Below, one piece after another: positions 6,220-14,160 of a stretch of DNA of 14,160 bases. The position numbers and the translations under genes are program-made. Source of the stretch: Eubacterium sp. (GTDB lineage Bacteria > Bacillota > Clostridia > Lachnospirales > Lachnospiraceae). A model generated the notes under the pieces. The model saw only the letters and a program-made list of their open reading frames with translations, was not told the DNA's origin and did no database searches. Within the stretch, counting starts at the first letter, position 1. Each line of letters begins with the position of its first letter. The stretch spans positions 1 through 14,160 of the forward strand of contig JALFIK010000137.1 in assembly GCA_022776205.1 (NCBI GenBank), given 5' to 3'.

Positions 6220-7922
6220 ATGAAACAAAACTGGAAAAGAAATTTATTTTTCTGCCTCTTCTTTGCCGTCTCATTATTTGCGACAGGCGCGCTGAAAACT
6301 TCGGTTTTCGCAGAAGAGACCGAACAGGTGCAGACACAAATCATGCAAGCTTACGAAAAACAGGACATCGTTGCCTTGTATGAACAGGAAGAGGGACAGG
6401 GTCTCACAATTTCCAATTCACAAAACCTGAAAATCAAACAAAGCACCAATGCCAACGGATTACTCATCAGAGGGAAAAAAACGATCTGGAACAGGCAGTT
6501 TTTACTTTTACCGAACCGTTTGATTTTTCAGATGGCGTTGTAGGAAGACTGAATGTGAATGCCATGTCGGCAAAGGCCAATCATTTAATAATCTGTTTCT
6601 ATCTTGATAAACAAACGGAGCCTTTTGCACAGCTAGGATTAAAGCGACAGAAACGGGACGGAAAATGGAGTGAAACCAATCAGTCCGTCAGTATTTATGA
6701 CAAAAAAATTTCCGGGAAACATCAGATTTCTTTTAAAATCAGTTCCTCTGATGAAAACGATACAGAAAATTCATTCAGCGTGGTTCTACGCTCTGTCACC
6801 TTTGCAAAGAGCACTGTTCCCGTCATGTATTTTGACATTGATGAACAGCAGGGAAGCATTGATGGTATGAATTACTCCCCGGAGCATGATTCCGAATGTT
6901 ATGGAAAAGTTAAAATTGAGATTCCTGACGGGTATCAGTGTGAATATGCCAATGACAAGGGGCAGACAGACAATCTGAAAACCGCCACGTATGATCTGGA
7001 ATACATCCGTGGCCGCGGAAATTCCACATGGGGCACAGACAAAAAACCATATAAATTAAAATTACAGAAAAAAGCGGATCTATTCAATATGGGAAAAAAC
7101 AAACACTGGGTTCTCCTGGCTGACTATTACGACCCAACCCATATGCGAAATAAAATGACTTACTGGCTCGGACAGGAACTGGGAATGGAATACACCCCAC
7201 AGTGTGTATATGTTGACGTTGTCATGAATGGAGAATATTACGGGAGTTATCTTCTTTGTGAACAGGTACGTATCGACAAAAGCCGGGTGGATATTGACAA
7301 TCTCGAAGATACTCCGGATGCCACGGAAGAACCAACTGTTACCGGCGGTTATCTTCTCTCCATGTGTCCGCAGACCCTTCAGGAGGGAAAAACCTTCTCT
7401 ACCGACCGGGAAAATGAATTTCAGATTGAAAGCCCGGAATTTGAGGAAGAGATCAATGAAGCGCAGTGTGATTACATACATAATTACGTAAATGACACGG
7501 AAAAAGCCATCTATAGTCCGGATTTTACAGATGAAAACGGAAAATCCTACAAAGAGTATCTGGACGTTGCCTCTGCCATCAAGTACTACTGGATCCAGGA
7601 ATTTAGCGGCAATGGAGACGGCTTTATCAGCACAAGCTCCTATCTGTATAAAAAGAGAGACATAGAAAACGAAAAAGGAAAACTATTCTTTGGTCCTCTC
7701 TGGGATTTTGATTATGTAGCATGGGGCAATAATGATTTTGATTTCTACCAGTGCTCCGACTGGGTTCACAGAAACAGTTTCTGGTTTGACCAGCTATTTA
7801 AGGATGACTCCTTTGCCGAAGAAGTAATTCAAGAATGGCCGGAACTCAAAAACGCCCTGAATAAAATTTGTGAGGATGGAGGACTTCTTTTATTAAAAGA
7901 TGAAATATACTGTTGCACATAA
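6220..7922 (+). pseudogene. CotH kinase family secreted protein, frameshifted and C-terminally truncated
   Basis: The start ATG has AAGGAGG upstream. A signal peptide is clear: basic start, hydrophobic core, cleavage likely after SVFA near residue 31. Frame 1 runs to a TAG at 6541-6543. The homologous reading continues in the -1 frame (open from about 6480 to TAA 7922), entered at an A7 run (6475-6481). The second part carries CotH-family marks: RGRGNSTW, GKNKHWVLLADYYD, SYLLCEQVR and GPLWDFD, a likely metal-binding aspartate motif. CotH proteins are atypical protein kinases, first known from spore coats. The family normally continues well past ICEDGG, but here the frame ends about 15 residues later, so the C-terminal part is lost. 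Two lesions suggest a decaying gene. Programmed frameshifting, phase variation or a sequence error could explain the first lesion only. It is the first gene of the lipid cluster. Confidence 0.75.
6475..6481 (+). other. A7 homopolymer at the cotH frame change
   Basis: Seven A bases follow GGG. The zero-frame codons are GGG AAA AAA ACG. The CotH-like reading resumes as AAC GAT CTG, one base back. A single P-site AAA-to-AAA slip or one extra A would restore the frame. It is not a classical X-XXY-YYZ heptamer, because the base before the two lysine codons is G. Confidence 0.6.
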
Positions 7923-7991
7923 GGTCGATTTTGAGTATACTGGTAATATCGCGAAAAAAATTTTCAGAATTTCATCCGGGGGCATAACATC

Positions 7992-8687
7992 ATGGGAAAA
8001 AGAATCAAAGATACGATTTTTCACATTATTCCGGCCTACAGCATCCTTCCACTGCTTTTCACTGTCATAATGAATTCCGTCGCATATTACGGAGGAAGAC
8101 TTCTTGCCGGGAATTTACCCCATATTGTACTTGAAACACCATTGGATAATAGAATTCCTCTGATTCCCTGGACCCTGATGATTTACTTTGGATGTTATAT
8201 TTTCTGGATTGTTAATTATATTTTGATTGCGAGAGAAGACAGAGAATCTGTCTGCCGTTTTTTTTCGGCTGATATCACGGCAAGACTGGTCTGCTTTGTC
8301 TTTTTTTTAGTACTTCCGACCACAAATATCCGACCGGAGATTCCCGCGACAGGTTTCTGGAATCAGGGAATGCGCTTCCTTTACCGGGTCGACGCAGCAG
8401 ACAATCTTTTCCCTTCCATCCACTGCCTGACCAGCTGGTTTTGCTACATTGGCATCCGGAACCGGAAGGAAATCCCCTCCTGGTACCAGAAATTGTCATG
8501 CATTGCAGCCATTGCTGTTTTTATCTCCACCCTTACGACCAAACAACACGTACTTTTCGATGTGGCCGGCGGTGTAATTCTTGCGGAAATTACCTGGTGG
8601 GCAGCAGGACATACGTGCCTGTCGGACATATATAAAATAATACTGCAAAAAACAGAAAACACAGGGAGGAAATGGTTTGAAAAATAA
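7992..8687 (+). CDS. PAP2-family integral membrane phosphatase/phosphotransferase
   Basis: A 231-aa protein with about five to six hydrophobic segments. The PAP2 signature is seen in two parts: FPSIHC (PSIH at 141-144, H144 the expected proton donor) and STLTTKQHVLFD (H186 the expected nucleophile, D190 supporting it). The usual N-terminal KxxxxxxRP motif is weak; RPEIP near 114-118 may be its remnant. Members of this branch resemble membrane lipid phosphatases and inositol phosphorylceramide synthase-like enzymes. With a phosphatidylserine synthase and decarboxylase downstream, a lipid phosphate substrate is likely, facing the outer side of the membrane. The start lacks a strong ribosome binding site (GGGGG 10 nt upstream) and lies 69 nt after the broken cotH gene. 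Its end overlaps the next gene by 11 nt. The exact substrate is unknown. Confidence 0.85.
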   Translation: MGKRIKDTIFHIIPAYSILPLLFTVIMNSVAYYGGRLLAGNLPHIVLETPLDNRIPLIPWTLMIYFGCYIFWIVNYILIAREDRESVCRFFSADITARLVCFVFFLVLPTTNIRPEIPATGFWNQGMRFLYRVDAADNLFPSIHCLTSWFCYIGIRNRKEIPSWYQKLSCIAAIAVFISTLTTKQHVLFDVAGGVILAEITWWAAGHTCLSDIYKIILQKTENTGRKWFEK

Positions 8688-9726
8688 AAAGAAAATGGCA
8701 GGAAACCTTATATTTCTTTTTATTATTTTTACCCTGACCGTTTATGGCATTTTTCATGGTGAAGACCTCTCTTGTGTCCTTGACGCCACAAAACAGGCGG
8801 ACTATTTGTGGCTCATTCCGGCCGCTGTCTGCATCTTCCTATTTATCTGGGGAGAATCCATTATCCTCTGGTACATGATGCATTCTTTTCAGATTCGTGT
8901 AAAAAAAAGAACCTGTTTCCTTTTTTCTTCCGTAGGATTTTTTTTCAGCTGCATTACTCCGTCAGCCAGCGGTGGTCAGCCCATGCAGCTATATTACATG
9001 AAAAAGGAACAGATTTCTCTTCCTGTATCCACGGTAATTCTCATGATTGTAACGATTACCTACAAAGCAGTACTGGTCATTGTGGGAATCGGGATATTAC
9101 TTCTGGGGCAGGAATTTCTACACACTTATTTAGAAGACATTTTACCGGTTTTTTATCTTGGTATTATACTGAACATATTTTGTGTTTTTGCAATGCTTCT
9201 ACTTGTTTTTCATCCTCTTCTTGCAAAAACGATACTGATAAAGGGACTGGAATTTCTGGAATGTCTGCCTTTTATCAAAAAGAAAGAACACCGGCTCGCA
9301 CGCCTGAATCAGTCCATGGATGTTTACCACGCCACCGCATCCTATCTTGAAGAACACAAAAAAGTAATTGCAGTCATTCTGCTGATTACCTTTATCCAGA
9401 GATTTGCATTATTTTCGGTAACCTGGTTTGTTTACAGGGCTTTTCATCTTCAGGGAACCGGAGTTTTTTCCGTGATTCTTCTTCAGGCTGTCATTTCCGT
9501 ATCCGTTGATATGCTTCCGCTTCCGGGAGGAATGGGAATCAGTGAGACCCTGTTTCTTAAAATTTTCCATCCTGTATTTGGAAACCTTCTTCTTCCTGGC
9601 CTAGTTCTTTCCAGAGGACTCGGCTATTACGGAGAACTGCTCATCAGTGCTTTTTTTACAGTTATTGCACAGCTTACCATAGGAAATAAACAAAGAGAAA
9701 CCGAATCTCATTCAAATATAAATTAA
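8677..9726 (+). CDS. UPF0104 / LPG synthase TM-like membrane protein (YbhN/AglD family)
   Basis: A 349-aa polytopic membrane protein with about eight hydrophobic segments and no soluble catalytic domain. Family marks are TPSASGGQPMQLYY (94-107) and the C-terminal DMLPLPGGMGISE. The same fold forms the membrane half of MprF, where it helps move lysyl-phosphatidylglycerol across the membrane; free-standing members are less well understood. The start is TTG, chosen because GGGAGG lies 7 nt upstream. An ATG at 8695 would remove six residues but has no such site. It overlaps the PAP2 gene by 11 nt and is 20 nt from pssA, so it belongs to the operon. I infer a role in transport or modification of the aminophospholipids made by the next two genes; this is not shown by the sequence. 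Confidence 0.85.
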   Translation: MKNKKKMAGNLIFLFIIFTLTVYGIFHGEDLSCVLDATKQADYLWLIPAAVCIFLFIWGESIILWYMMHSFQIRVKKRTCFLFSSVGFFFSCITPSASGGQPMQLYYMKKEQISLPVSTVILMIVTITYKAVLVIVGIGILLLGQEFLHTYLEDILPVFYLGIILNIFCVFAMLLLVFHPLLAKTILIKGLEFLECLPFIKKKEHRLARLNQSMDVYHATASYLEEHKKVIAVILLITFIQRFALFSVTWFVYRAFHLQGTGVFSVILLQAVISVSVDMLPLPGGMGISETLFLKIFHPVFGNLLLPGLVLSRGLGYYGELLISAFFTVIAQLTIGNKQRETESHSNIN

Positions 9727-9746
9727 AATCAGGGAGATTATTACAT

Positions 9747-10382
9747 ATGATAGGATTTTATGATTATACGGTAATACTTACTTATATCAGTTTCGCCTGC
9801 TCTGTCTGCGGAATTTTTCTTTCGACGGCAGGACATTTTAGCTGGGCAGTATTCTGTCTGGCTCTTTCCGGCCTGTTTGATATGTTTGACGGAAAAGTCG
9901 CCCGCACCAAAAAAAACCGGACAGAGGATGAAAAACAATTTGGCATCCAGATTGATTCTCTCTGTGATATCGTCTGTTTCGGTGTTTTTCCCATTATTCT
10001 GTGCTATGAGCTGGGGATGCGGCATTTTTACAGTATCCTTCTTCTCATATTTTACGGACTTGCCGGTATAATCCGTCTGGGATATTTTAACGTAATGGAA
10101 GGAAAACGGCAGGCCAATACCGATGAAAAGCGAAAATTTTATCAGGGGCTTCCCATTACCTCCATATCCGTTATATTGCCCCTTCTTTTTCTTACAGAAC
10201 CGTTATGTCCGGAAAATTTCATCTGGTTTCTTCACATTATGGTATTTATCGTCGGTCTTTTATTTATCACTGATTTTCAATTTAGAAAACCAACAAATAA
10301 AGAACTTACTGTCATGGTGGCCATCGTTGCCATTGCCGTCATACGAATGTTTTGCGTCTGGAAGGGAGTACATACAAGATGA
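9747..10382 (+). CDS. pssA: CDP-diacylglycerol-serine O-phosphatidyltransferase
   Basis: A 211-aa membrane protein of the CDP-alcohol phosphatidyltransferase family. The catalytic signature is complete: D45, D48, G49, A52, R53, G66, D70 and D74. The stretch between AR and G is 12 residues instead of 8, a lengthening I associate with clostridial PssA. It transfers phosphatidyl from CDP-diacylglycerol to serine to give phosphatidylserine. GGGAG lies 10 nt before ATG, and the first residues (MIGFYDYTVILTY) resemble PssA N-termini. Its TGA overlaps the next gene's ATG (ATGA), so synthesis of the two enzymes is probably coupled. A phosphatidylglycerophosphate synthase is excluded mainly by the PssA-like N-terminus and the psd neighbour. 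Confidence 0.93.
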   Translation: MIGFYDYTVILTYISFACSVCGIFLSTAGHFSWAVFCLALSGLFDMFDGKVARTKKNRTEDEKQFGIQIDSLCDIVCFGVFPIILCYELGMRHFYSILLLIFYGLAGIIRLGYFNVMEGKRQANTDEKRKFYQGLPITSISVILPLLFLTEPLCPENFIWFLHIMVFIVGLLFITDFQFRKPTNKELTVMVAIVAIAVIRMFCVWKGVHTR

Positions 10383-11257
10383 GATATTGTGCATATAAGG
10401 ATCACATTGAGCAGGAAAACACATTACAGGACCGTATTTTAGAACAAATTTACGGCCATGCTGCCACAAGATTCCTGATCCGTCCTTTTATAACTCCTGC
10501 TTTTTCGAAAATCGCCGGACAGTTTTTAGACAGCAGAGCTTCCCGCTTTCTGATCAGACCATTTATCCGGCTGAATCATATTTCTCTTCGAGAATGTGAA
10601 AAAAAGACTTTTTCATCTTTTAATGACTTTTTTACCCGCCGGTTAAAAAAAGATTCGAGGCCTTTTTCAGAAAATCCCAAACATCTGATCAGTCCCTGCG
10701 ATGCAAGACTGACCGTGTATCCCATCACTCAAACCAGCACATTCCGTATAAAAAATACCCGCTATACTTTAGAACAGCTTTTAAAAAATGAAACGCTCGC
10801 ACGCCATTTTGAGGGCGGTTTTCTTTTTTTATTCCGCCTGTCTGTGGATGACTATCACCGCTATATTTACGTTGACGATGCCATCCGCTCCGCAGAACGG
10901 ACAATAGACGGTGTCCTTCATACCGTAAATCCTGCTGCCGCCGGGCAGGTTCCAATCTACAAAGAAAACTGCCGGGAATATTCCCTTCTGAAATCCAGAC
11001 ATTTCGGTACTCTCCTCCAAATGGAAGTTGGGGCCATGATGGTAGGGAAAATTGTAAATCACAAAAAAAGGTGCTCCGGTATCTCTGTAAAAAGAGGACA
11101 GGAAAGGGGATATTTTGCTTTTGGTGGGTCCACGATCCTTCTTCTCACTCAACATGATAAAGTTCTTCCGAACTCGGAACTTTTGTCCCTGTCTGCCCGG
11201 GGCATCGAAACAAAAGTCCTTCAGGGTGAAACAATAGGGAAAGCATTTTGTTTATAA
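10379..11257 (+). CDS. psd: Phosphatidylserine decarboxylase proenzyme
   Basis: A 292-aa pyruvoyl enzyme that converts phosphatidylserine to phosphatidylethanolamine. The catalytic triad residues are D108 (SPCDAR), H160 (DDYHR) and S251 in GGST (249-252). Self-cleavage before S251 would give a large beta chain and a short alpha chain of about 42 residues carrying the pyruvoyl group. GGST instead of LGST is usual for the Gram-positive (type II) enzymes. I chose ATG 10379 because it overlaps the pssA stop as ATGA and has AAGGGAG 10 nt upstream; a TTG at 10352 would add nine residues. The N-terminal half contains a similar octapeptide twice (RFLIRPFI at 31-38 and 56-63), which fits the family's helical N-terminal region. 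It is the last gene of the cluster; no GC-rich terminator follows. Confidence 0.94.
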   Translation: MRYCAYKDHIEQENTLQDRILEQIYGHAATRFLIRPFITPAFSKIAGQFLDSRASRFLIRPFIRLNHISLRECEKKTFSSFNDFFTRRLKKDSRPFSENPKHLISPCDARLTVYPITQTSTFRIKNTRYTLEQLLKNETLARHFEGGFLFLFRLSVDDYHRYIYVDDAIRSAERTIDGVLHTVNPAAAGQVPIYKENCREYSLLKSRHFGTLLQMEVGAMMVGKIVNHKKRCSGISVKRGQERGYFAFGGSTILLLTQHDKVLPNSELLSLSARGIETKVLQGETIGKAFCL

Positions 11258-11283
11258 AAATTTATAATAAATATAGTTTTTTT

Positions 11284-11296
11284 AATGATTCTCATT
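11284..11296. promoter_or_regulatory. Fur-like palindrome upstream of the c-di-GMP gene
   Basis: AATGA-TTC-TCATT is a 5-3-5 inverted repeat resembling the core of Fur boxes. It overlaps the first bases of the -35 of the next promoter. A second, more distant pairing, ATTCTCA (11288-11294) with TGAGAAT (11323-11329), is also present. The rest of 11258-11380 is AT-rich and holds no gene that I can see. Confidence 0.35.
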
Positions 11297-11323
11297 GATT
11301 TTTGTCCATTCATTTTATATACT
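11295..11323 (+). promoter_or_regulatory. Promoter of the GGDEF/HD-GYP gene
   Basis: TTGATT (11295-11300) and TATACT (11318-11323) are separated by 17 nt. The start codon is 58 nt downstream, with GGGGAA before it. This gives the last gene its own promoter, separate from the lipid operon. Confidence 0.6.
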
Positions 11324-11380
11324 GAGAATAGAGTATTCGACATCATTCGTGCAAACACGACATATGGAAGGGGAATCAGT

Positions 11381-14160
11381 ATGAATAAACTATTTCTCAA
11401 TTGTTATATTATCATTTCTATACTAATCGCGATTATTGATGTAATATTATCTGTAAGCTCAGTGAAAAAGAACAACTCTGTCGGCCGGTATCTGGGGTAT
11501 GCCTGTGCCGGGGCAGCCGTTGTCGATATCAGTTATCTGATCAGCATCCTGAATGACAGTTATTTCTGTATGTCCCTGATGTCCAGCATCTACTTCATCA
11601 GTATTGATCTGATGCTTGTCTGCCTTCTTATATTCACAGTCTATTTTACAAGACGTAAATTTACAAAATTAGGGAAAATTGCATTAAAGGGAATTATTTC
11701 TTATACTTTGTTTGAAATTATTATATTTCTCATCAATCCGGTAAAAGAACTTGCAATTCATTATGTACGCAGAGACACACTCATTGCAAAATACAGCTAT
11801 CAGATGAAACCTCTCTACTGGATGCATCTGCTCTTTACTTATTTCCTTGTTGCAGTAATTTTAATTCTTCTGATTCGAAAATCCCGCAGAATACCGAAAG
11901 AATACCGTGCACAGTATTACTATGTGGTTTTAGGAATCCTGGCAATTGTATTTGTCAATGCCGTCTTTCTCTATCTGCCGGGACTTAATGTCTATAACCT
12001 TCTGGATTATTCCATCTGTGGTTACAGTCTGACTGCCTTTCTTCTTTACTGGAGCTGTTTTAATTACTCCTCTCACGGTATGCTCAACCGGCTAAAAACC
12101 AGTATTTTTGAAAATATTGATCAGGGGATTGTTCTCTTTGATTATGACAATAATCTGACTCTCTTTAATGAAAATGCCAATCATCTTCTTGGAGGCATTC
12201 AAAAAGAAACCTGTTCTTATATAGATGATTTTGTAAGGGATTATCATCTTCCCCCTGATTCCGGAAAAGGAAATGACAGTTTTCAATATTATGTAACAAA
12301 AGGAGAAAAAATCAGACCTCTACGGTGTGATATTCGAAAACTGAAAAATGAAGAAGGTCAGCTTCTTGGACAGTTATTCGTCTTTACGGACACAGCTCTG
12401 GAAACAGATCTTTTAACAGGATTCCAGAACTGGGAAAGTTTCCGTCAGTTTATTCTGGAAACGAACGAGTCTTTTACTGCCCCTGTGATCATTGCAATCT
12501 GTGATATAAACAATTTGTCCGTCATCAACAGCACCCAGGGAAATTATACCGGAAATCAGAAAATCAAAAAACTTGCAGATACAATGAGAAAATATATGCC
12601 GGAACACACTTATTTTGTACGTGGTCTGGAAGCCAACCTCATTGCACTTTGCAATCACACAGACAGAGAGACCATGCATTCCTGCCTGAGCCAGGTTGCC
12701 GCACATTTCGAAGATAACATCCAATATGCAGTCAGTACTACATCCGAAGACAAGCCTGATATTCTGGATGCGATTCACACTGCCGCAGTAGCAATGAAAA
12801 CAAAAAAACTCCTCGACAAACATTCTGTTCATTCTGAAATGCTCACATCACTCATTCGTGCATTAAAAGAATGTGACAATGACACAGAAAACCATGTAAA
12901 AAGAACGCAGCTTATGGGAGCACAACTGGGAAAAAGAATCGGTCTTACAGATTTTCAGCAAAGTCAGCTCTCTCTCCTCTGTCTGCTCCATGATATCGGA
13001 AAAATCGGAATTCCCCTCGAAATATTAAATAAACCTGGGAAATTATCCGATGAAGAATGGGCCATTATCAAATCCCATACGAAAAAAGGCTATGAAATTG
13101 CAAACAGCAACACAGAATTAAAGGGAATTGCCCAGGATATTCTTCATCATCATGAGAGATGGGATGGAAAAGGATATCCGGATCGTTTAAGAGAAGAACA
13201 GATTCCTTTATTATCCCGAATTATCGCAGTAGTAGACTCTTATGATGCCATGACCAATGACCGGCCTTATCGCCGTGCCATGTCTGTTTCCGATGCAGTG
13301 GAAGAATTAAAACGATGCGCCGGCAGCCAGTTCGATCCCCATATTGTCTCCGAATTCATCTGTATGCTCAAAGAAACCCCGGATACAATATTTAGAAAAA
13401 ATACGGAATCCGAAAAGGCAAAACCGGAACTTGCAGAAAATAAATTCGATCATTCACAGATTAAAAATCACAGTGTTCATCCGATTCCTTTCAGCCGTTA
13501 TCTTCTTAATGAGGAAATGACCATTGTGTCCATAGATGAAAACTTTGAAAAACTGACCGGTTACACCTCTGAAGACATTCAGAAAAACACGATTATCCAG
13601 TCTGATCTGATTCCGGAAGAAGACCGGACAGAATATCTATGCCAGACAAGTGCCAGCCTTGCCAAAAGTCCCCTCGTTTTTCAGGAACATAAACTTCGCC
13701 GAAAAGACGGTTCCTATATTTATGTGTTCTGTTTTGGAAGGAAGTATTACGATTCCGCTGTACGGGCAGAACGTTCCGAGATTATTATTGCAGATATTTC
13801 CAATTCTTACTCGATAAAAATGATGACGGAAACAGAACAGCAAAAAGCACAATCCATGTTGAAACACTGGGAAAATAATTACAAAAAAGATTCTTTGACC
13901 GGCTTATTAAACCATGCTTCCTTCCAAAATAATGTTGAGAGGGAACTGACAAAAAGAAACTCACGGATTATGATGTTAATGATTGATGTGGATTTGTTTA
14001 AAGAATACAATGACACCTTCGGCCATCATAATGGTGATAAATTTTTGATTCTGGTCGCCCATTCTCTCCATTCTTCTCTTCGGAAAAAAGATTATTCCTG
14101 CCGTATGGGCGGAGACGAATTTGCCGCTGTTTTATTCTTCGATCAGGATGCATCTACATC
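11381..14160 (+). CDS. 7TM-PAS-GGDEF*-HD-GYP-PAS-GGDEF cyclic-di-GMP signalling protein (3' end outside window)
   Basis: The frame is open from ATG 11381 to the right edge (926 codons). Residues 1-235 contain seven hydrophobic segments, like the 7TM region of some histidine kinases. A PAS-like domain follows (about 238-340). A first GGDEF domain (about 343-485) has a ruined active site: RGLEANL (414-420) stands where R-x-GGDEF is expected. Then comes an HD-GYP phosphodiesterase domain (about 495-665) with H505, H537-D538 (HDIGK), HHHERWDGKGYP at 589-600, and the later DSYDAMT. A second PAS (about 705-815) and a second GGDEF (from D837) follow. The latter has an intact GGDEF (910-914) and an RKKD inhibition site exactly five residues before it. 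The protein could both make and break c-di-GMP under membrane and PAS control. The start has AAGGGGAATC upstream. Confidence 0.92.
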   Translation, partial: MNKLFLNCYIIISILIAIIDVILSVSSVKKNNSVGRYLGYACAGAAVVDISYLISILNDSYFCMSLMSSIYFISIDLMLVCLLIFTVYFTRRKFTKLGKIALKGIISYTLFEIIIFLINPVKELAIHYVRRDTLIAKYSYQMKPLYWMHLLFTYFLVAVILILLIRKSRRIPKEYRAQYYYVVLGILAIVFVNAVFLYLPGLNVYNLLDYSICGYSLTAFLLYWSCFNYSSHGMLNRLKTSIFENIDQGIVLFDYDNNLTLFNENANHLLGGIQKETCSYIDDFVRDYHLPPDSGKGNDSFQYYVTKGEKIRPLRCDIRKLKNEEGQLLGQLFVFTDTALETDLLTGFQNWESFRQFILETNESFTAPVIIAICDINNLSVINSTQGNYTGNQKIKKLADTMRKYMPEHTYFVRGLEANLIALCNHTDRETMHSCLSQVAAHFEDNIQYAVSTTSEDKPDILDAIHTAAVAMKTKKLLDKHSVHSEMLTSLIRALKECDNDTENHVKRTQLMGAQLGKRIGLTDFQQSQLSLLCLLHDIGKIGIPLEILNKPGKLSDEEWAIIKSHTKKGYEIANSNTELKGIAQDILHHHERWDGKGYPDRLREEQIPLLSRIIAVVDSYDAMTNDRPYRRAMSVSDAVEELKRCAGSQFDPHIVSEFICMLKETPDTIFRKNTESEKAKPELAENKFDHSQIKNHSVHPIPFSRYLLNEEMTIVSIDENFEKLTGYTSEDIQKNTIIQSDLIPEEDRTEYLCQTSASLAKSPLVFQEHKLRRKDGSYIYVFCFGRKYYDSAVRAERSEIIIADISNSYSIKMMTETEQQKAQSMLKHWENNYKKDSLTGLLNHASFQNNVERELTKRNSRIMMLMIDVDLFKEYNDTFGHHNGDKFLILVAHSLHSSLRKKDYSCRMGGDEFAAVLFFDQDAST

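Noticed and set aside
6474..6482. Classical -1 frameshift heptamer in cotH
   Set aside because: The base before the two AAA codons is G, so the X-XXY-YYZ rule fails; I also see no clear stimulatory hairpin. Only a weaker slip or an indel remains.
7080..7481. Minus-strand open frame of 133 codons
   Set aside because: It is antisense to the conserved CotH kinase core and has no ribosome binding site or recognisable domain.
8808..9350. Plus-strand open frame of 180 codons inside the UPF0104 gene
   Set aside because: It overlaps a clear membrane protein in another frame and has shadow-like composition.
10466..10570. Internal duplication in Psd (RFLIRPFI twice)
   Set aside because: DNA identity between the copies is limited, and the family's N-terminal region has similar helical segments at both places, so a recent duplication is not needed.
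11245..11290. Terminator after psd
   Set aside because: A T7 run is present, but the preceding sequence can form only a weak all-AT pairing with no GC stem.
1..14160. tRNA or rRNA genes, CRISPR arrays, insertion sequences, prophage genes
   Set aside because: I saw no repeat-spacer pattern, no tRNA-like folds and no transposase, integrase or phage proteins in any frame.

Overview
The window looks like chromosomal DNA of an anaerobic, low-to-medium GC Firmicute, most likely a Lachnospiraceae-type Clostridium. This rests on the gene families present (a [FeFe] hydrogenase with a rubredoxin/rubrerythrin tail, a flavodiiron protein, an acyl-CoA dehydrogenase with an ETF-alpha domain, clostridial PssA and Psd), strong AGGAGG-type ribosome binding sites and several TTG starts. 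I cannot name the species.

Left part (1-6020, all on the minus strand): an oxygen and peroxide defence island. In the direction of transcription it reads: a Crp/Fnr regulator (5343-6020); a 38-bp perfect palindrome; a triple fusion of acyl-CoA dehydrogenase, ETF-alpha FAD domain and rubredoxin (3325-5238); a flavodiiron protein (2078-3283); a terminator; a PerR-type peroxide sensor (1562-1933); and a [FeFe] hydrogenase fused in frame to rubredoxin and the start of a reverse rubrerythrin (1-1559, running off the left edge). Two electron routes are suggested. The first is acyl-CoA to FAD to ETF FAD to rubredoxin to flavodiiron protein to O2. The second is H2 to H-cluster to FeS clusters to rubredoxin to rubrerythrin di-iron to H2O2. 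In both, the usual soluble carriers seem to be replaced by covalently joined domains. The control elements match this reading. Two Per-box-like 7-1-7 palindromes, 20 bp apart, cover a consensus promoter in front of perR. A TGTAA-N6-TTACA site is centred about 41.5 bp upstream of the predicted start of the acyl-CoA dehydrogenase operon.

Middle part (6151-11257, plus strand): a probable envelope and lipid operon. It starts with a secreted CotH-kinase-family gene that is broken by a frameshift in an A7 run and has lost its C-terminus. Then follow a PAP2-type membrane phosphatase/transferase, a UPF0104 (LPG synthase TM-like) membrane protein, phosphatidylserine synthase (pssA) and phosphatidylserine decarboxylase (psd). 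The last two together make phosphatidylethanolamine. The genes from the PAP2 protein onward are closely spaced or overlap.

Right part (11284-14160, plus strand): a Fur-like palindrome and a promoter precede a very large membrane-bound cyclic-di-GMP protein. Its order is seven transmembrane segments, PAS, a degenerate GGDEF, HD-GYP, a second PAS and an intact GGDEF with an I-site. It runs off the right edge. I saw no tRNA or rRNA genes, CRISPR arrays, insertion sequences or phage genes. No gene-free stretch exceeds 300 bases; the longest are 6021-6219 and 11258-11380.
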